Of a stretch of DNA of 64,000 nt, positions 48,699-57,191 are shown piece by piece (the stretch's first letter is position 1; each line of letters begins with the position of its first letter). Position numbers and translations under genes: made by a program. The stretch is from Streptomyces omiyaensis (lineage in GTDB: Bacteria; Actinomycetota; Actinomycetes; Streptomycetales; Streptomycetaceae), in the NCBI RefSeq assembly GCF_014650895.1, contig NZ_BMVV01000015.1, positions 124,001-188,000 on the forward strand, read 5' to 3'. The notes under the pieces are model-generated. The model was not told the DNA's origin and searched no databases. It was given only the letters and a program-made list of their open reading frames with translations.

Positions 48699-49166
48699 TC
48701 AGTACCGGCTCTCGACCGCCCGCGCGATGTCCTCCAGGTCCTTCGTGAGCGCCCTGGAGACCGCCCTCGCGCCGAAGCGGGCGAGGAGGCGGCCGGCGAG
48801 GCCCGTGCCGCGGCCCCCCGCCGGAGTGGCCGAGAAGGCCATCCGCAGCACGCTGGCGTCCGGCCCCTCGGCGCGCAGGGAGAGCTCGGAGGCGTAGTGC
48901 ATGCCGTGCGAGTCGGCGACCGTCACGTACCGGTCGGGCGGCTCGCACTCGGTCACCGTCATCTCCTCGGTGGCCTCCTTGCCCATCATGCGCCGGGTCT
49001 CCCGCCAGCGGGTGCCCACGCCGAAGCCGCCTTCCGTGAGCACCTCGACCCGCTGGACCCCGGACAGCACCCGGGGCATGTCCGGCAGGTCGGTGATCGA
49101 CTCCCAGACACGGCCGGGCGAGGCGGCGACCCGGCGCTCCACGACGACGGTTGTGGTGGTGGTCAT
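48699..49166 (-). CDS. SRPBCC (START-like/polyketide-cyclase) family protein
   Basis: A 155-residue protein with the helix-grip pattern: TVVVERRVAASPGRVWESITDLPDMPRVLSGVQRVEVL at the start, GTRWRETRRMMGKEATEEMTV in the middle and a long C-terminal helix (LLARFGARAVSRALTKDLEDIARAVESRY). Such proteins bind a hydrophobic ligand in a cavity. No polyketide genes are near. It precedes the decarboxylase by orientation only: transcription runs from 50515 through 49199 and perhaps into this gene. Confidence 0.85.
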   Translation of the reverse strand: MTTTTTVVVERRVAASPGRVWESITDLPDMPRVLSGVQRVEVLTEGGFGVGTRWRETRRMMGKEATEEMTVTECEPPDRYVTVADSHGMHYASELSLRAEGPDASVLRMAFSATPAGGRGTGLAGRLLARFGARAVSRALTKDLEDIARAVESRY

Positions 49167-49198
49167 GGCTCCATCGAAGGGGGTGTCCCGGCACGGCG

Positions 49199-50515
49199 CT
49201 ACCGGACGAGCGCGTCGGCGCGGGCGCCGCCGGCCTCGGCGACGATCTCCCGCGCGGTCTGTGCCGGGCGGACCAGGGCGAAGGAGACGGTGCCGTCGCC
49301 GGCGAGCGAGAAGCCGTGCACGGCGGGGCGGGGCAGGCTGTTGTAGGCGTAGTGGTGGGCGAAGGCGTACGCGCCGGTGTCCGGGACGGCCACCACGTCG
49401 CCCGGGCGGAGCCGCGGCAGGGCGCGGCCGGCGGCGAGCAGGTCCCCGGCGAAGCAGGCGGGGCCCGCCACGTCCTGGACGACGGCCTCGCCGGTCCGGG
49501 GGCGGCCCTCGGAGTCGTAGGCGAGGATCCGCAGCGGCCAGGCCTCGGGGGCGTAGACGGTCCGGGTGGCGAGCTGGACGCCGGCGTGGGTGACGGCGAT
49601 GGGGCGGCCGCCGGAGGTCTTGGTGTACTCGACGCGGGTGAGGACCGTGCCGTGCTTGGCGAGCAGGGAGCGCCCGAACTCGGTGACCAGGCGGTAGCGC
49701 CCGTCCAGGAGGCCGGGGGCGGTGGCGGCGAGCAGCCGGGCGTACGCGGCGTGGGTGGGGGTCTCCTCGTCGGAGGCGAAGTTCACCGGGAGGCCGCCCC
49801 CGATGTCGAGGGTGTCGACCTGCGGGCGGCCGGCCTTCGCGTTGATCTCCTCGGCCAGCTCGTGGGCGGCCCGGACGCCTTCGGCCATCAGGGTGAGCGG
49901 GACGCCCTGGGAGCCGGTGTGGGTGTGCAGCCGGGTGAGCCAGGGGCGGTCCAGGAAGGCCCGGACGACGGCCTCGCGGGCGCCCTCGTCGCGCAGCGCG
50001 ACGCCGAACTTGGAGGTGGCGGTGGCGGTGGACAGGGCGCCGATGGAGCCGGCTCCGACCTGCGGGTTGACCCGCAGCCCGAGGGGGGAGGCGGTGGGGG
50101 CGGCGGCGACCAGGGCGTCGAGGCGCTCCAGCTCCTGGAGGTTGTCGGCGTTGACCGCGATTCCGAGGGCGAGGGCCTCGCGCAGTTCGGCGGAGGTCTT
50201 GGCGGGCGAGTCGAGGACCGTGCGCGACGGGGGCAGCCCGGCGGCGCGGGCGAGGGCCAGCTCGCCGGGGCTCGCGACCTCGGCGCCGAGTCCGGCCTCG
50301 GCGAGCAGCCGCAGGACGGGGACGAGCGGGGCGGCCTTCACGGCGAAGGCGTGCAGCACCTCGGCCCGGGTGACGGCGGCGAAGGCGCCGGTCAGGGCGG
50401 CGGCGGAGGCGCGGATGCCGGCGGTGTCGAGGAGGGCGACGACGGGGGCGTCGGGGGCGAGGAGTCCCTGGGCGACGGCGGCCCGGACGGCGAGGTCACG
50501 GCGGTGGGAGGCCAT
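49199..50515 (-). CDS. Fold-type III PLP decarboxylase (diaminopimelate decarboxylase-like)
   Basis: A 438-residue enzyme of the Lys/Orn/Dap decarboxylase family. The PLP Lys lies in LHAFAVKAAPLVPVL, the phosphate loop region in DIGGGLPVNF, LHTHTGSQG is the conserved His strand, and GPACFAGDLLA with DTGAYAFAHHYAYN supplies the second-subunit active-site residues. Substrate specificity is open; classical LysA sequences have differing specificity-helix residues. ATG 50515 or 50524 both fit. It is divergent from hutU. Confidence 0.85.
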   Translation of the reverse strand: MASHRRDLAVRAAVAQGLLAPDAPVVALLDTAGIRASAAALTGAFAAVTRAEVLHAFAVKAAPLVPVLRLLAEAGLGAEVASPGELALARAAGLPPSRTVLDSPAKTSAELREALALGIAVNADNLQELERLDALVAAAPTASPLGLRVNPQVGAGSIGALSTATATSKFGVALRDEGAREAVVRAFLDRPWLTRLHTHTGSQGVPLTLMAEGVRAAHELAEEINAKAGRPQVDTLDIGGGLPVNFASDEETPTHAAYARLLAATAPGLLDGRYRLVTEFGRSLLAKHGTVLTRVEYTKTSGGRPIAVTHAGVQLATRTVYAPEAWPLRILAYDSEGRPRTGEAVVQDVAGPACFAGDLLAAGRALPRLRPGDVVAVPDTGAYAFAHHYAYNSLPRPAVHGFSLAGDGTVSFALVRPAQTAREIVAEAGGARADALVR

Positions 50516-50644
50516 GGGGTCCATCCTGTCGGGCCGGGCGCGGCCCGTCACCGGGGCGTACGCGGGGGGCGCGGAGGGGGCGCGGCAGGGCGCGTGGCGG
50601 GACGGCCGGAGCCCCCGCGCACCGGGCGGTCGCGCCGCGCCCTG

Positions 50645-50680
50645 TTGACTACAACTATTCAGCAAGCCAGGATGTGAATA
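50645..50680 (+). promoter_or_regulatory. hut operon promoter with embedded inverted repeat
   Basis: TTGACT (50645-50650) and CAGGAT (50668-50673) are spaced by 17 bp, one of the best housekeeping promoters in the window. TATTCA (50656-50661) and TGAATA (50675-50680) form an inverted pair spanning the spacer and start site, a plausible operator for a histidine- or urocanate-responsive repressor. Confidence 0.6.
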
Positions 50681-50708
50681 TCTGAACGACATTCGAGGAG
50701 GCACCGCC

Positions 50709-52427
50709 ATGTCAGGACCCCGCCCGCCCGTCTCCCGCCGCCACCCTCAGGCGGGGCCCTCCGGGCCGCGGCCCCGTCTCGTACGGGCCCCGCGCGGTAC
50801 GGAACTGAGCGCCCTGGGATGGCAGCAGGAGGCCGCCCTCCGGATGCTCCAGAACAACCTGGACCCCGAGGTCGCCGAGCACCCCGACAAGCTCGTCGTC
50901 TACGGCGGCACCGGCAAGGCCGCCCGCGACTGGCGCTCCTTCGACGCCATGGTCCGCACCCTGCGCACCCTCAAGCAGGACGAGACCATGCTGGTCCAGT
51001 CCGGCCGCCCGGTCGGCGTCATGCAGACCCACGAGTGGGCGCCCCGCGTCCTCATCGCCAACTCCAACCTCGTCGGCGACTGGGCCAACTGGGAGGAGTT
51101 CCGGCGCCTGGAGGCCCTCGGCCTCACCATGTACGGCCAGATGACGGCCGGCTCCTGGATCTACATCGGCACCCAGGGCATCCTCCAGGGCACCTACGAG
51201 ACCTTCGCCGCCGTCGCCGCGAAGAAGTTCGGCGGCACCCTGGCCGGCACCATCACCCTCACCGCCGGCCTCGGCGGCATGGGCGGCGCCCAGCCCCTCG
51301 CCGTGACGATGAACGACGGCGTCGCGATCTGCATCGACGTCGACCCGCGCGCCATCGAGCGCCGCATCGAGCACCGCTACCTGGACGTGAAGGCCGACGA
51401 CCTCGCCCACGCGCTCCGGCTGGCCACCGAGGCCCGCGACGCCCGCCGCCCGCTCTCCATCGGCCTCCTCGGCAACGCCGCCGAGCTGCTCCCGCGGATG
51501 CTCGCCGAGGGCGCCCCGGTCGACATCGTCACCGACCAGACCTCGGCCCACGACCCGCTCTCCTACCTCCCGGTCGGCGTGGCCTTCGAGGACATGGCCG
51601 ACGCCGCCGCCAAGGACCCGGCCGGCTTCACCACCCGCGCCCGCGAGTCCATGGCCCGCCACGTCGAGGCCATGGTCGGCTTCATGGACGCCGGCGCCGA
51701 GGTCTTCGACTACGGCAACTCCATCCGCGGCGAGGCCCAGCTGGCCGGCTACGACCGCGCCTTCGCCTTCCCCGGCTTCGTCCCCGCCTACATCCGCCCG
51801 CTCTTCTGCGAGGGCAAGGGCCCCTTCCGCTGGGCCGCCCTGTCCGGCGAGGCCTCCGACATCCACAAGACGGACAAGGCGATCCTCGACCTCTTCCCGG
51901 AGAACGAGTCGCTGCACCGCTGGATCAAGATGGCCGGCGAGCGCGTCCACTTCCAGGGCCTGCCCGCCCGCATCTGCTGGCTCGGCCAGGGCGAGCGCGA
52001 CAAGGCCGGCGCCATGTTCAACGACATGGTCGCCGACGGCACCCTCGCCGCCCCCCTCGCGATCGGCCGCGACCACCTCGACTGCGGCTCGGTGGCCTCC
52101 CCGTACCGCGAGACCGAGGCCATGCTCGACGGCTCCGACGCCATCGCCGACTGGCCGCTGCTCAACGCCATGGTCAACGTCGCCTCCGGCGCCTCCTGGG
52201 TCTCCCTCCACCACGGCGGAGGGGTCGGCATGGGCCGCTCCATCCACGCCGGCCAGGTCTCGGTGGCCGACGGCACCGAGCTCGCGGGCGAGAAGATCCG
52301 CCGCGTGCTCACCAACGACCCCGGCATGGGCGTCATCCGGCACGTCGACGCCGGCTACGACATCGCCGAGCGGGTCGCCGACGAGAAGGGCGTCCGCGTC
52401 CCGATGCGCGAGGGCGACCAGGCGTGA
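50709..52427 (+). CDS. hutU: Urocanate hydratase HutU
   Basis: A 572-residue enzyme that converts urocanate to imidazolonepropionate, with tightly bound NAD+. The NAD motif TLTAGLGGMGGAQPLAVTMN lies near residue 185, and NLVGDWANWEEF, ERIEHRYLD-type segments and the C-terminal HHGGGVGMGRSIHAGQV are family hallmarks. It begins with a ~35-residue basic Pro-rich extension. GAGGAGG precedes ATG 50709. It heads the operon hutU-M20-hutF-hutI; histidine ammonia-lyase is not in the window. Confidence 0.97.
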   Translation: MSGPRPPVSRRHPQAGPSGPRPRLVRAPRGTELSALGWQQEAALRMLQNNLDPEVAEHPDKLVVYGGTGKAARDWRSFDAMVRTLRTLKQDETMLVQSGRPVGVMQTHEWAPRVLIANSNLVGDWANWEEFRRLEALGLTMYGQMTAGSWIYIGTQGILQGTYETFAAVAAKKFGGTLAGTITLTAGLGGMGGAQPLAVTMNDGVAICIDVDPRAIERRIEHRYLDVKADDLAHALRLATEARDARRPLSIGLLGNAAELLPRMLAEGAPVDIVTDQTSAHDPLSYLPVGVAFEDMADAAAKDPAGFTTRARESMARHVEAMVGFMDAGAEVFDYGNSIRGEAQLAGYDRAFAFPGFVPAYIRPLFCEGKGPFRWAALSGEASDIHKTDKAILDLFPENESLHRWIKMAGERVHFQGLPARICWLGQGERDKAGAMFNDMVADGTLAAPLAIGRDHLDCGSVASPYRETEAMLDGSDAIADWPLLNAMVNVASGASWVSLHHGGGVGMGRSIHAGQVSVADGTELAGEKIRRVLTNDPGMGVIRHVDAGYDIAERVADEKGVRVPMREGDQA

Positions 52428-53635
52428 GCGAGACCTTCCACGCCATGTGGCGGTCGCTGCGGCCCCTCGGCCGCAGCGCCGCCTCCGGCGGCTACCGCCG
52501 CTACGCCTGGACGGGCGCCGACGCCGACTGCCGGCTCTGGTTCCGGATGCAGGCCGAGGCCCGCCGCCTGGACGTCGAGACCGACCGCAACGGCAACCAG
52601 TGGGCCTGGCTCGGCGACCCTGCGGCCGGCGACGCCGTCGTCACCGGCTCCCACCTGGACTCCGTCCCCGACGGCGGCGCCTTCGACGGCCCCCTCGGCG
52701 TCGTCTCCGCCTTCGCCGCCCTCGACGAACTCCGCGCCCGCGGCGTCTCCTTCCGGCGGCCCCTCGCCATCGTCAACTTCGGCGACGAGGAGGGCGCCCG
52801 CTTCGGCCTCGCCTGCGTCGGCTCCCGCCTCACCGCCGGCCGGCTGACGAAGGAGCAGGCGTACGAGCTCCGCGACGCCGACGGGATCACCCTCCCGCAG
52901 GCCATGGAGGCGGCCGGACACGACCCCTCGCGGATCGGCGCCGACCCGGAGCGGCTCGGCCGCATCCGCGCCTTCGTCGAGCTGCACGTCGAGCAGGGCC
53001 GCGCCCTCGACCTCTCCGGCGACGCCGTCGGCATCGCCTCCGCCATCTGGCCGCACGGACGCTGGCGGTACGACTTCGCCGGCGAGGCCAACCACGCCGG
53101 CACCACCCGGCTCGTCGACCGCCGCGACCCGATGCTCACCTACGCCGAGACCGTGCTCGCCGCCCGCCGCGAGGCCGAACTCGCGGGCGCCGTCGCCACC
53201 TTCGGCAAGATCGCGGTCGAGCCGAACGGCGTCAACGCCATCCCGTCGATGGTCCGCGGCTGGCTGGACGCCCGCGCCGCCGACCAGGGCTCCCTGGACG
53301 CCGTCGTGACCGGCATCGAGACCGCCGCCCGGGAGTACGCCGACCGGCACGGCATCGACCTCGCCGTCGTCCGGGAGTCCTTCACCCCGGTCGTGGACTT
53401 CTCGCACGCCCTGCGCGACGAGCTGAGCCGCGTCCTCGGGGAGAAGACGCCCGTCCTCGGCACCGGCGCCGGCCACGACGCGGGCATCCTGTCCGAGTCG
53501 GTCCCGACCGCCATGCTGTTCGTGCGGAACCCCACCGGCGTCTCGCACTCCCCGGCCGAGTCCGCCGCCGAGGACGACTGCGTGGCCGGGGTCCGCGCAC
53601 TCGCCGACGTACTGGAGGAGCTGGCGTGCCGCTGA
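52424..53635 (+). CDS. M20 amidohydrolase of the hut operon (allantoate amidohydrolase-like)
   Basis: A 403-residue M20/M28-fold metallohydrolase. Metal ligands are visible in TGSHLDSVPDGG (His), FDGPLGV (Asp), FGDEEGARF (Glu-Glu), ELHVEQG (His) and GVSHSPAE (His). The closest general annotation is allantoate amidohydrolase or N-carbamoyl amino acid hydrolase. The GTG overlaps the hutU stop and its own stop overlaps hutF by ten bases, so it is coupled inside the hut operon. Since no hutG is present, it probably hydrolyses N-formylglutamate to glutamate and formate; that step is inferred from context. Confidence 0.88.
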   Translation: MSETFHAMWRSLRPLGRSAASGGYRRYAWTGADADCRLWFRMQAEARRLDVETDRNGNQWAWLGDPAAGDAVVTGSHLDSVPDGGAFDGPLGVVSAFAALDELRARGVSFRRPLAIVNFGDEEGARFGLACVGSRLTAGRLTKEQAYELRDADGITLPQAMEAAGHDPSRIGADPERLGRIRAFVELHVEQGRALDLSGDAVGIASAIWPHGRWRYDFAGEANHAGTTRLVDRRDPMLTYAETVLAARREAELAGAVATFGKIAVEPNGVNAIPSMVRGWLDARAADQGSLDAVVTGIETAAREYADRHGIDLAVVRESFTPVVDFSHALRDELSRVLGEKTPVLGTGAGHDAGILSESVPTAMLFVRNPTGVSHSPAESAAEDDCVAGVRALADVLEELACR

Positions 53636-54963
53636 CGACGTACTGGCTGGAACACGCCTGGCTCGGCACCTACGCCGAGCCGGGCGTCGCCCTGGAGGCC
53701 GCCGACGGCCGGATCACCGCCGTCCGCACCGGCGTCGACGCCCCGCCGCCCGGCGCCGTCGTCCTGCGCGGCTTCACGGTCCCGGGACTGGCGAACGCCC
53801 ACAGCCACGCCTTCCACCGGGCCCTGCGCGGCACCGTCCAGGTCGGCTCCGGCACCTTCTGGACCTGGCGCGAGGTCATGTACGGCGTCGCCCAGCGGCT
53901 CACCCCGGACTCCTACTTCGCGCTCGCCCGGGCCGTCTACGCCGAGATGGCGCTGGCCGGCGTCACCGCCGTCGGCGAGTTCCACTACCTCCACCACGGC
54001 CCCGGCGGCACCCCCTACGCCGACCCCAACGCCATGGGCGAGGCCCTGATCGCGGCGGCCCGCGAGGCCGGCATCCGCATCACCCTCCTCGACACCGCCT
54101 ACCTCTCCGCCGGCTTCGGAGCCGCCCCCGAACACCACCAGCTCCGCTTCTCCGACGGCACCGCCGAGCGGTGGGCCGAGCGGGCGGGCGCGCTGAAGGA
54201 CCGGGACGGCGTACGGATCGGAGCGGCGATCCACTCCGTCCGGGCCGTCCCCGCCGACCAGCTGTCCACCGTCGCCCGCTGGGCCGAGGAGCGGCGGGCG
54301 CCCCTGCACGTCCACCTCTCCGAGCAGACCGCCGAGAACGAGGCCTGCCACGCCGCCCACGGCGTCACCCCGACCCGGCTCCTCGCCGACCACGGCGTCC
54401 TCGGCCCCCGCACCACCGGCGTCCACAACACCCACATGACCGACGCCGACATCGCCCTCGTCGGCTCCACCTCCACCGGCACCTGCATGTGCCCCACCAC
54501 CGAACGCGACCTCGCCGACGGCATCGGCCCCGCCACCGCCCTCCAGAAGGCCGGCTCCCCGCTCTCCCTCGGCAGCGACAGCCACGCCGTGATCGACCTC
54601 CTGGAGGAGGCGCGCGCCATGGAGCTGAACGAGCGGCTGCGCACCCACATCCGGGGCCACTGGACCGCCGCCGCGCTGCTCCGCGCCGCCTCCGCCGACG
54701 GCCACGCGGCGCTCGGCTGGTCCGACGCGGGCGCCCTGGAGCCCGGCGCCCTCGCCGACTTCACCACGATCGCCCTCGACACCGTCCGCACGGCGGGCCC
54801 GCTGCCGCGCCTCGCCCCGGAGACGGCCGTCTTCGCCGCGAGCGCGGCCGACGTCCGCCACGTGGTGGTCGGCGGCCGCACCGTGGTCCGCGACGGCGTC
54901 CACGTCTCCGTCCCGGACGCGGCGGGAGCCCTGGCGGACGCGATCGCCGCCCTGCGGGACTGA
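53626..54963 (+). CDS. hutF: Formimidoylglutamate deiminase HutF
   Basis: A 445-residue amidohydrolase that converts N-formimino-glutamate to N-formylglutamate and ammonia. It has the Zn-binding HSHAFHRALRG near residue 55, GVTAVGEFHYLHHGPGG, HVHLSEQTAENEAC with the third His, and SLGSDSHAVIDLLEEARAME with the catalytic Asp. GTG 53626 lies within the end of the M20 gene. Its presence means the five-step formylglutamate branch of histidine degradation is used. Confidence 0.93.
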   Translation: MPLTTYWLEHAWLGTYAEPGVALEAADGRITAVRTGVDAPPPGAVVLRGFTVPGLANAHSHAFHRALRGTVQVGSGTFWTWREVMYGVAQRLTPDSYFALARAVYAEMALAGVTAVGEFHYLHHGPGGTPYADPNAMGEALIAAAREAGIRITLLDTAYLSAGFGAAPEHHQLRFSDGTAERWAERAGALKDRDGVRIGAAIHSVRAVPADQLSTVARWAEERRAPLHVHLSEQTAENEACHAAHGVTPTRLLADHGVLGPRTTGVHNTHMTDADIALVGSTSTGTCMCPTTERDLADGIGPATALQKAGSPLSLGSDSHAVIDLLEEARAMELNERLRTHIRGHWTAAALLRAASADGHAALGWSDAGALEPGALADFTTIALDTVRTAGPLPRLAPETAVFAASAADVRHVVVGGRTVVRDGVHVSVPDAAGALADAIAALRD

Positions 54964-55011
54964 CCCCGGCCACGGCCCGCCCACCCCCCACGCCCCTACC
55001 GGAGAGCACCC

Positions 55012-56181
55012 ATGACGACCACGGTCATCACCCACATCGGCAGCCTGGTCACGAACGACCCCGCCGTCGGCGAAGGCCTCCTGGGCCTCGTCGAGGACGC
55101 CGCCCTCGTCCTGGACGGCGACCGGGTCGCCTGGGCGGGCCCCGCCGCGCAGGCTCCGGCCGCCGACCGCCGGGTCGACGCCGGCGGCCGCGCCGTCCTC
55201 CCCGGCTTCGTCGACTCCCACTCCCACCTCGTCTTCGCGGGCGACCGCACCGCCGAGTTCGACGCCCGCATGTCCGGGCAGCCCTACCGGGCGGGCGGCA
55301 TCCGCACCACCGTCGCCGCCACCCGCGCCGCCACCGACGCCGAGCTGTCGGCGAACGTGGCCCGCTACCTCCGCGAGGCCCTGCGCCAGGGCACCACCAC
55401 CTTCGAGACCAAGTCCGGCTACGGCCTGACCGTCGAGGACGAGGCCCGCGCGCTGCGCATCGCCGCCGAGCACACCGACGAGGTGACCTACCTCGGCGCC
55501 CACATCGTCTCCCCGGACTTCGCCGACGACCCGGCGGCCTACGTCGACCTCGTCACCGGCGCGATGCTGGACGCCTGCGCCCCGCACGCCCGCTGGGTGG
55601 ACGTCTTCTGCGAGAAGGGCGCCTTCGACGGCGACCAGGCCCGCGCGATCCTCACCGCCGGCAAGGCGAAGGGCCTCCTGCCGAGGATCCACGCCAACCA
55701 GCTCTCGTACGGCCCCGGCGTCCAGCTCGCGGTCGAGCTGGACGCGGCGAGCGCCGACCACTGCACCCATCTGACGGACGCGGACGTGGACGCGCTGGCC
55801 TCCGGGAACACGGTCGCCACCCTCCTCCCCGGTGCCGAGTTCTCCACCCGGGCGCAGTGGCCGGACGCCCGCCGCCTCCTCGACGCGGGCGTGACGGTCG
55901 CCCTCTCCACGGACTGCAACCCGGGCTCCTCCTTCACCTCGTCGGTGCCCTTCTGCATCGCCCTCGCCGTCCGCGACATGGGCATGACCCCCGACGAGGC
56001 CGTCTGGTCCGCCACCGCCGGCGGCGCGGCGGCCCTGCGCCGCACCGACGTCGGCCGCCTCTCCGCCGGCGCCCGCGCGGACCTCGCGTTCCTCGACGCC
56101 CCCTCCCCCGTCCACCTGGCCTACCGGCCGGGCGTCCCGCTGGTGTCGGAGGTCTGGCGCGCAGGCGTCCGCGTCGCATGA
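55012..56181 (+). CDS. hutI: Imidazolonepropionase HutI
   Basis: A 389-residue amidohydrolase opening the imidazolone ring to formiminoglutamate. LPGFVDSHSHLVFAGDRTAEF carries the HxH metal site, ETKSGYGLTVEDE and PRIHANQLSYGPGVQLAVEL the next ligands and substrate loop, and ALSTDCNPGSS the catalytic Asp. ATG 55012 follows CGGAGAGC. The spacing of 48 bp from hutF suggests one operon. An inverted pair CGCACC/GGTGCG after the stop could terminate it. Confidence 0.96.
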   Translation: MTTTVITHIGSLVTNDPAVGEGLLGLVEDAALVLDGDRVAWAGPAAQAPAADRRVDAGGRAVLPGFVDSHSHLVFAGDRTAEFDARMSGQPYRAGGIRTTVAATRAATDAELSANVARYLREALRQGTTTFETKSGYGLTVEDEARALRIAAEHTDEVTYLGAHIVSPDFADDPAAYVDLVTGAMLDACAPHARWVDVFCEKGAFDGDQARAILTAGKAKGLLPRIHANQLSYGPGVQLAVELDAASADHCTHLTDADVDALASGNTVATLLPGAEFSTRAQWPDARRLLDAGVTVALSTDCNPGSSFTSSVPFCIALAVRDMGMTPDEAVWSATAGGAAALRRTDVGRLSAGARADLAFLDAPSPVHLAYRPGVPLVSEVWRAGVRVA

Positions 56182-56266
56182 CGCACCGGCAACCCGGTGG
56201 TGCGCACGGGGCCGTTGAGTAGCGGTACTCATGTGGGCGGTCGGGTCCCGCCCGCATGATTCCGGC

Positions 56267-57034
56267 ATGCCCACTCCGCAGCGCCTCCTCACGACCGTCG
56301 CCCTGACCGCCGCCGCCCTCGGCGCCCTGACCCTGACCGCCTGCGGCACGCAGGGCGCCGCGGGGAAGCCCGCGCCGGCGGCGCTGTCCGCGACGCCGTC
56401 CGCGACCCCGTCGCCCCGCATGCTCTCCGGCGAGGAGCTGGAGAGGCACCCCGACCCGACGGTGCGGGCCCAGGCCGTCGCCATCCGCATCACCAACACC
56501 TGCGCCCCGGGTACCGCGAGGGAGCTGCCCCCGCTGCCCGCGGTGACCGACCTCGCGGAGGAGGTGAAGGGACCCCCGGGCGGCGAGCAGCCGCCGGTCC
56601 CCGCCGAGCCGCCGGTCCCCGCCGAGCCACCGACCCCCGCCGACGTGCCCGTCCCGCTCCCCACGGACCTGCCCGAGCCGCCCGGCGTCGACGCGCCCGC
56701 CTCCTACGACGAGGTGCCCCTGGACAAGGTCGACCGGTGCGCCGCCGACGCGCACGCCGACCGCGTCCGCGCGGCCTTCGCCGCCGGCCCCCCGGCCGAC
56801 GAGGCCGCCCTGCGGAAGGCGCTGGCCGGCGCCGACTACCTGCCGGAGAACGTCCACCGGATGCCCGGCGGCGGCGCCCTCCGGGTCCGCGTCGACCTCC
56901 GCGACCTCTCCCCGAACGACAACCTGGCCCTGGAGGTCACCGCCACCGCCGGCGGCGTGCGCGTCGACGCCTTCGGCGCCCCGACCGGGCGCGACCGGGA
57001 GATCACCGAGATCCGCCGCACCGGCAGGACCTGA
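56267..57034 (+). CDS. Secreted lipoprotein with Pro-rich linker
   Basis: A 255-residue predicted lipoprotein: RLLTTVALTAAALGALTLTAC ends in the lipobox near residue 26. A Ser/Thr/Pro segment leads to RMLSGEELERHPDPTVRAQAVAIRI, then a linker of repeated PPVPAE units (three copies, residues ~105-125). The C-terminal ~95 residues form a small domain (DKVDRCAADAHADRVRAAF...LEVTATAGGVRVDAFGAPTG) with one Cys that could pair with Cys in ITNTCAPG. No family recognised. ATG 56267 is chosen because it starts the signal peptide. Confidence 0.7.
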   Translation: MPTPQRLLTTVALTAAALGALTLTACGTQGAAGKPAPAALSATPSATPSPRMLSGEELERHPDPTVRAQAVAIRITNTCAPGTARELPPLPAVTDLAEEVKGPPGGEQPPVPAEPPVPAEPPTPADVPVPLPTDLPEPPGVDAPASYDEVPLDKVDRCAADAHADRVRAAFAAGPPADEAALRKALAGADYLPENVHRMPGGGALRVRVDLRDLSPNDNLALEVTATAGGVRVDAFGAPTGRDREITEIRRTGRT

Positions 57035-57191
57035 CCGCTACGCCCCCGGCGCCCGCCCCCGCCCCACCCGTGCTCCGGTCACCCTCGTCCCCCTCCGTGA
57101 TCCAAAGGGCGAGTATGCCTGCCGGGGAGGGGTTCGGGCCGGTACCTTCCTGTCCAGAAGGTGCTCGGGGGATGACCGGGGGGTCGGCTAG

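Noticed and set aside
53140..56664. 1174-codon minus-strand open frame opposite the hut genes
   Set aside because: It is antisense to hutF and hutI, which have clear catalytic motifs, and its product is low-complexity Gly/Asp/Val.
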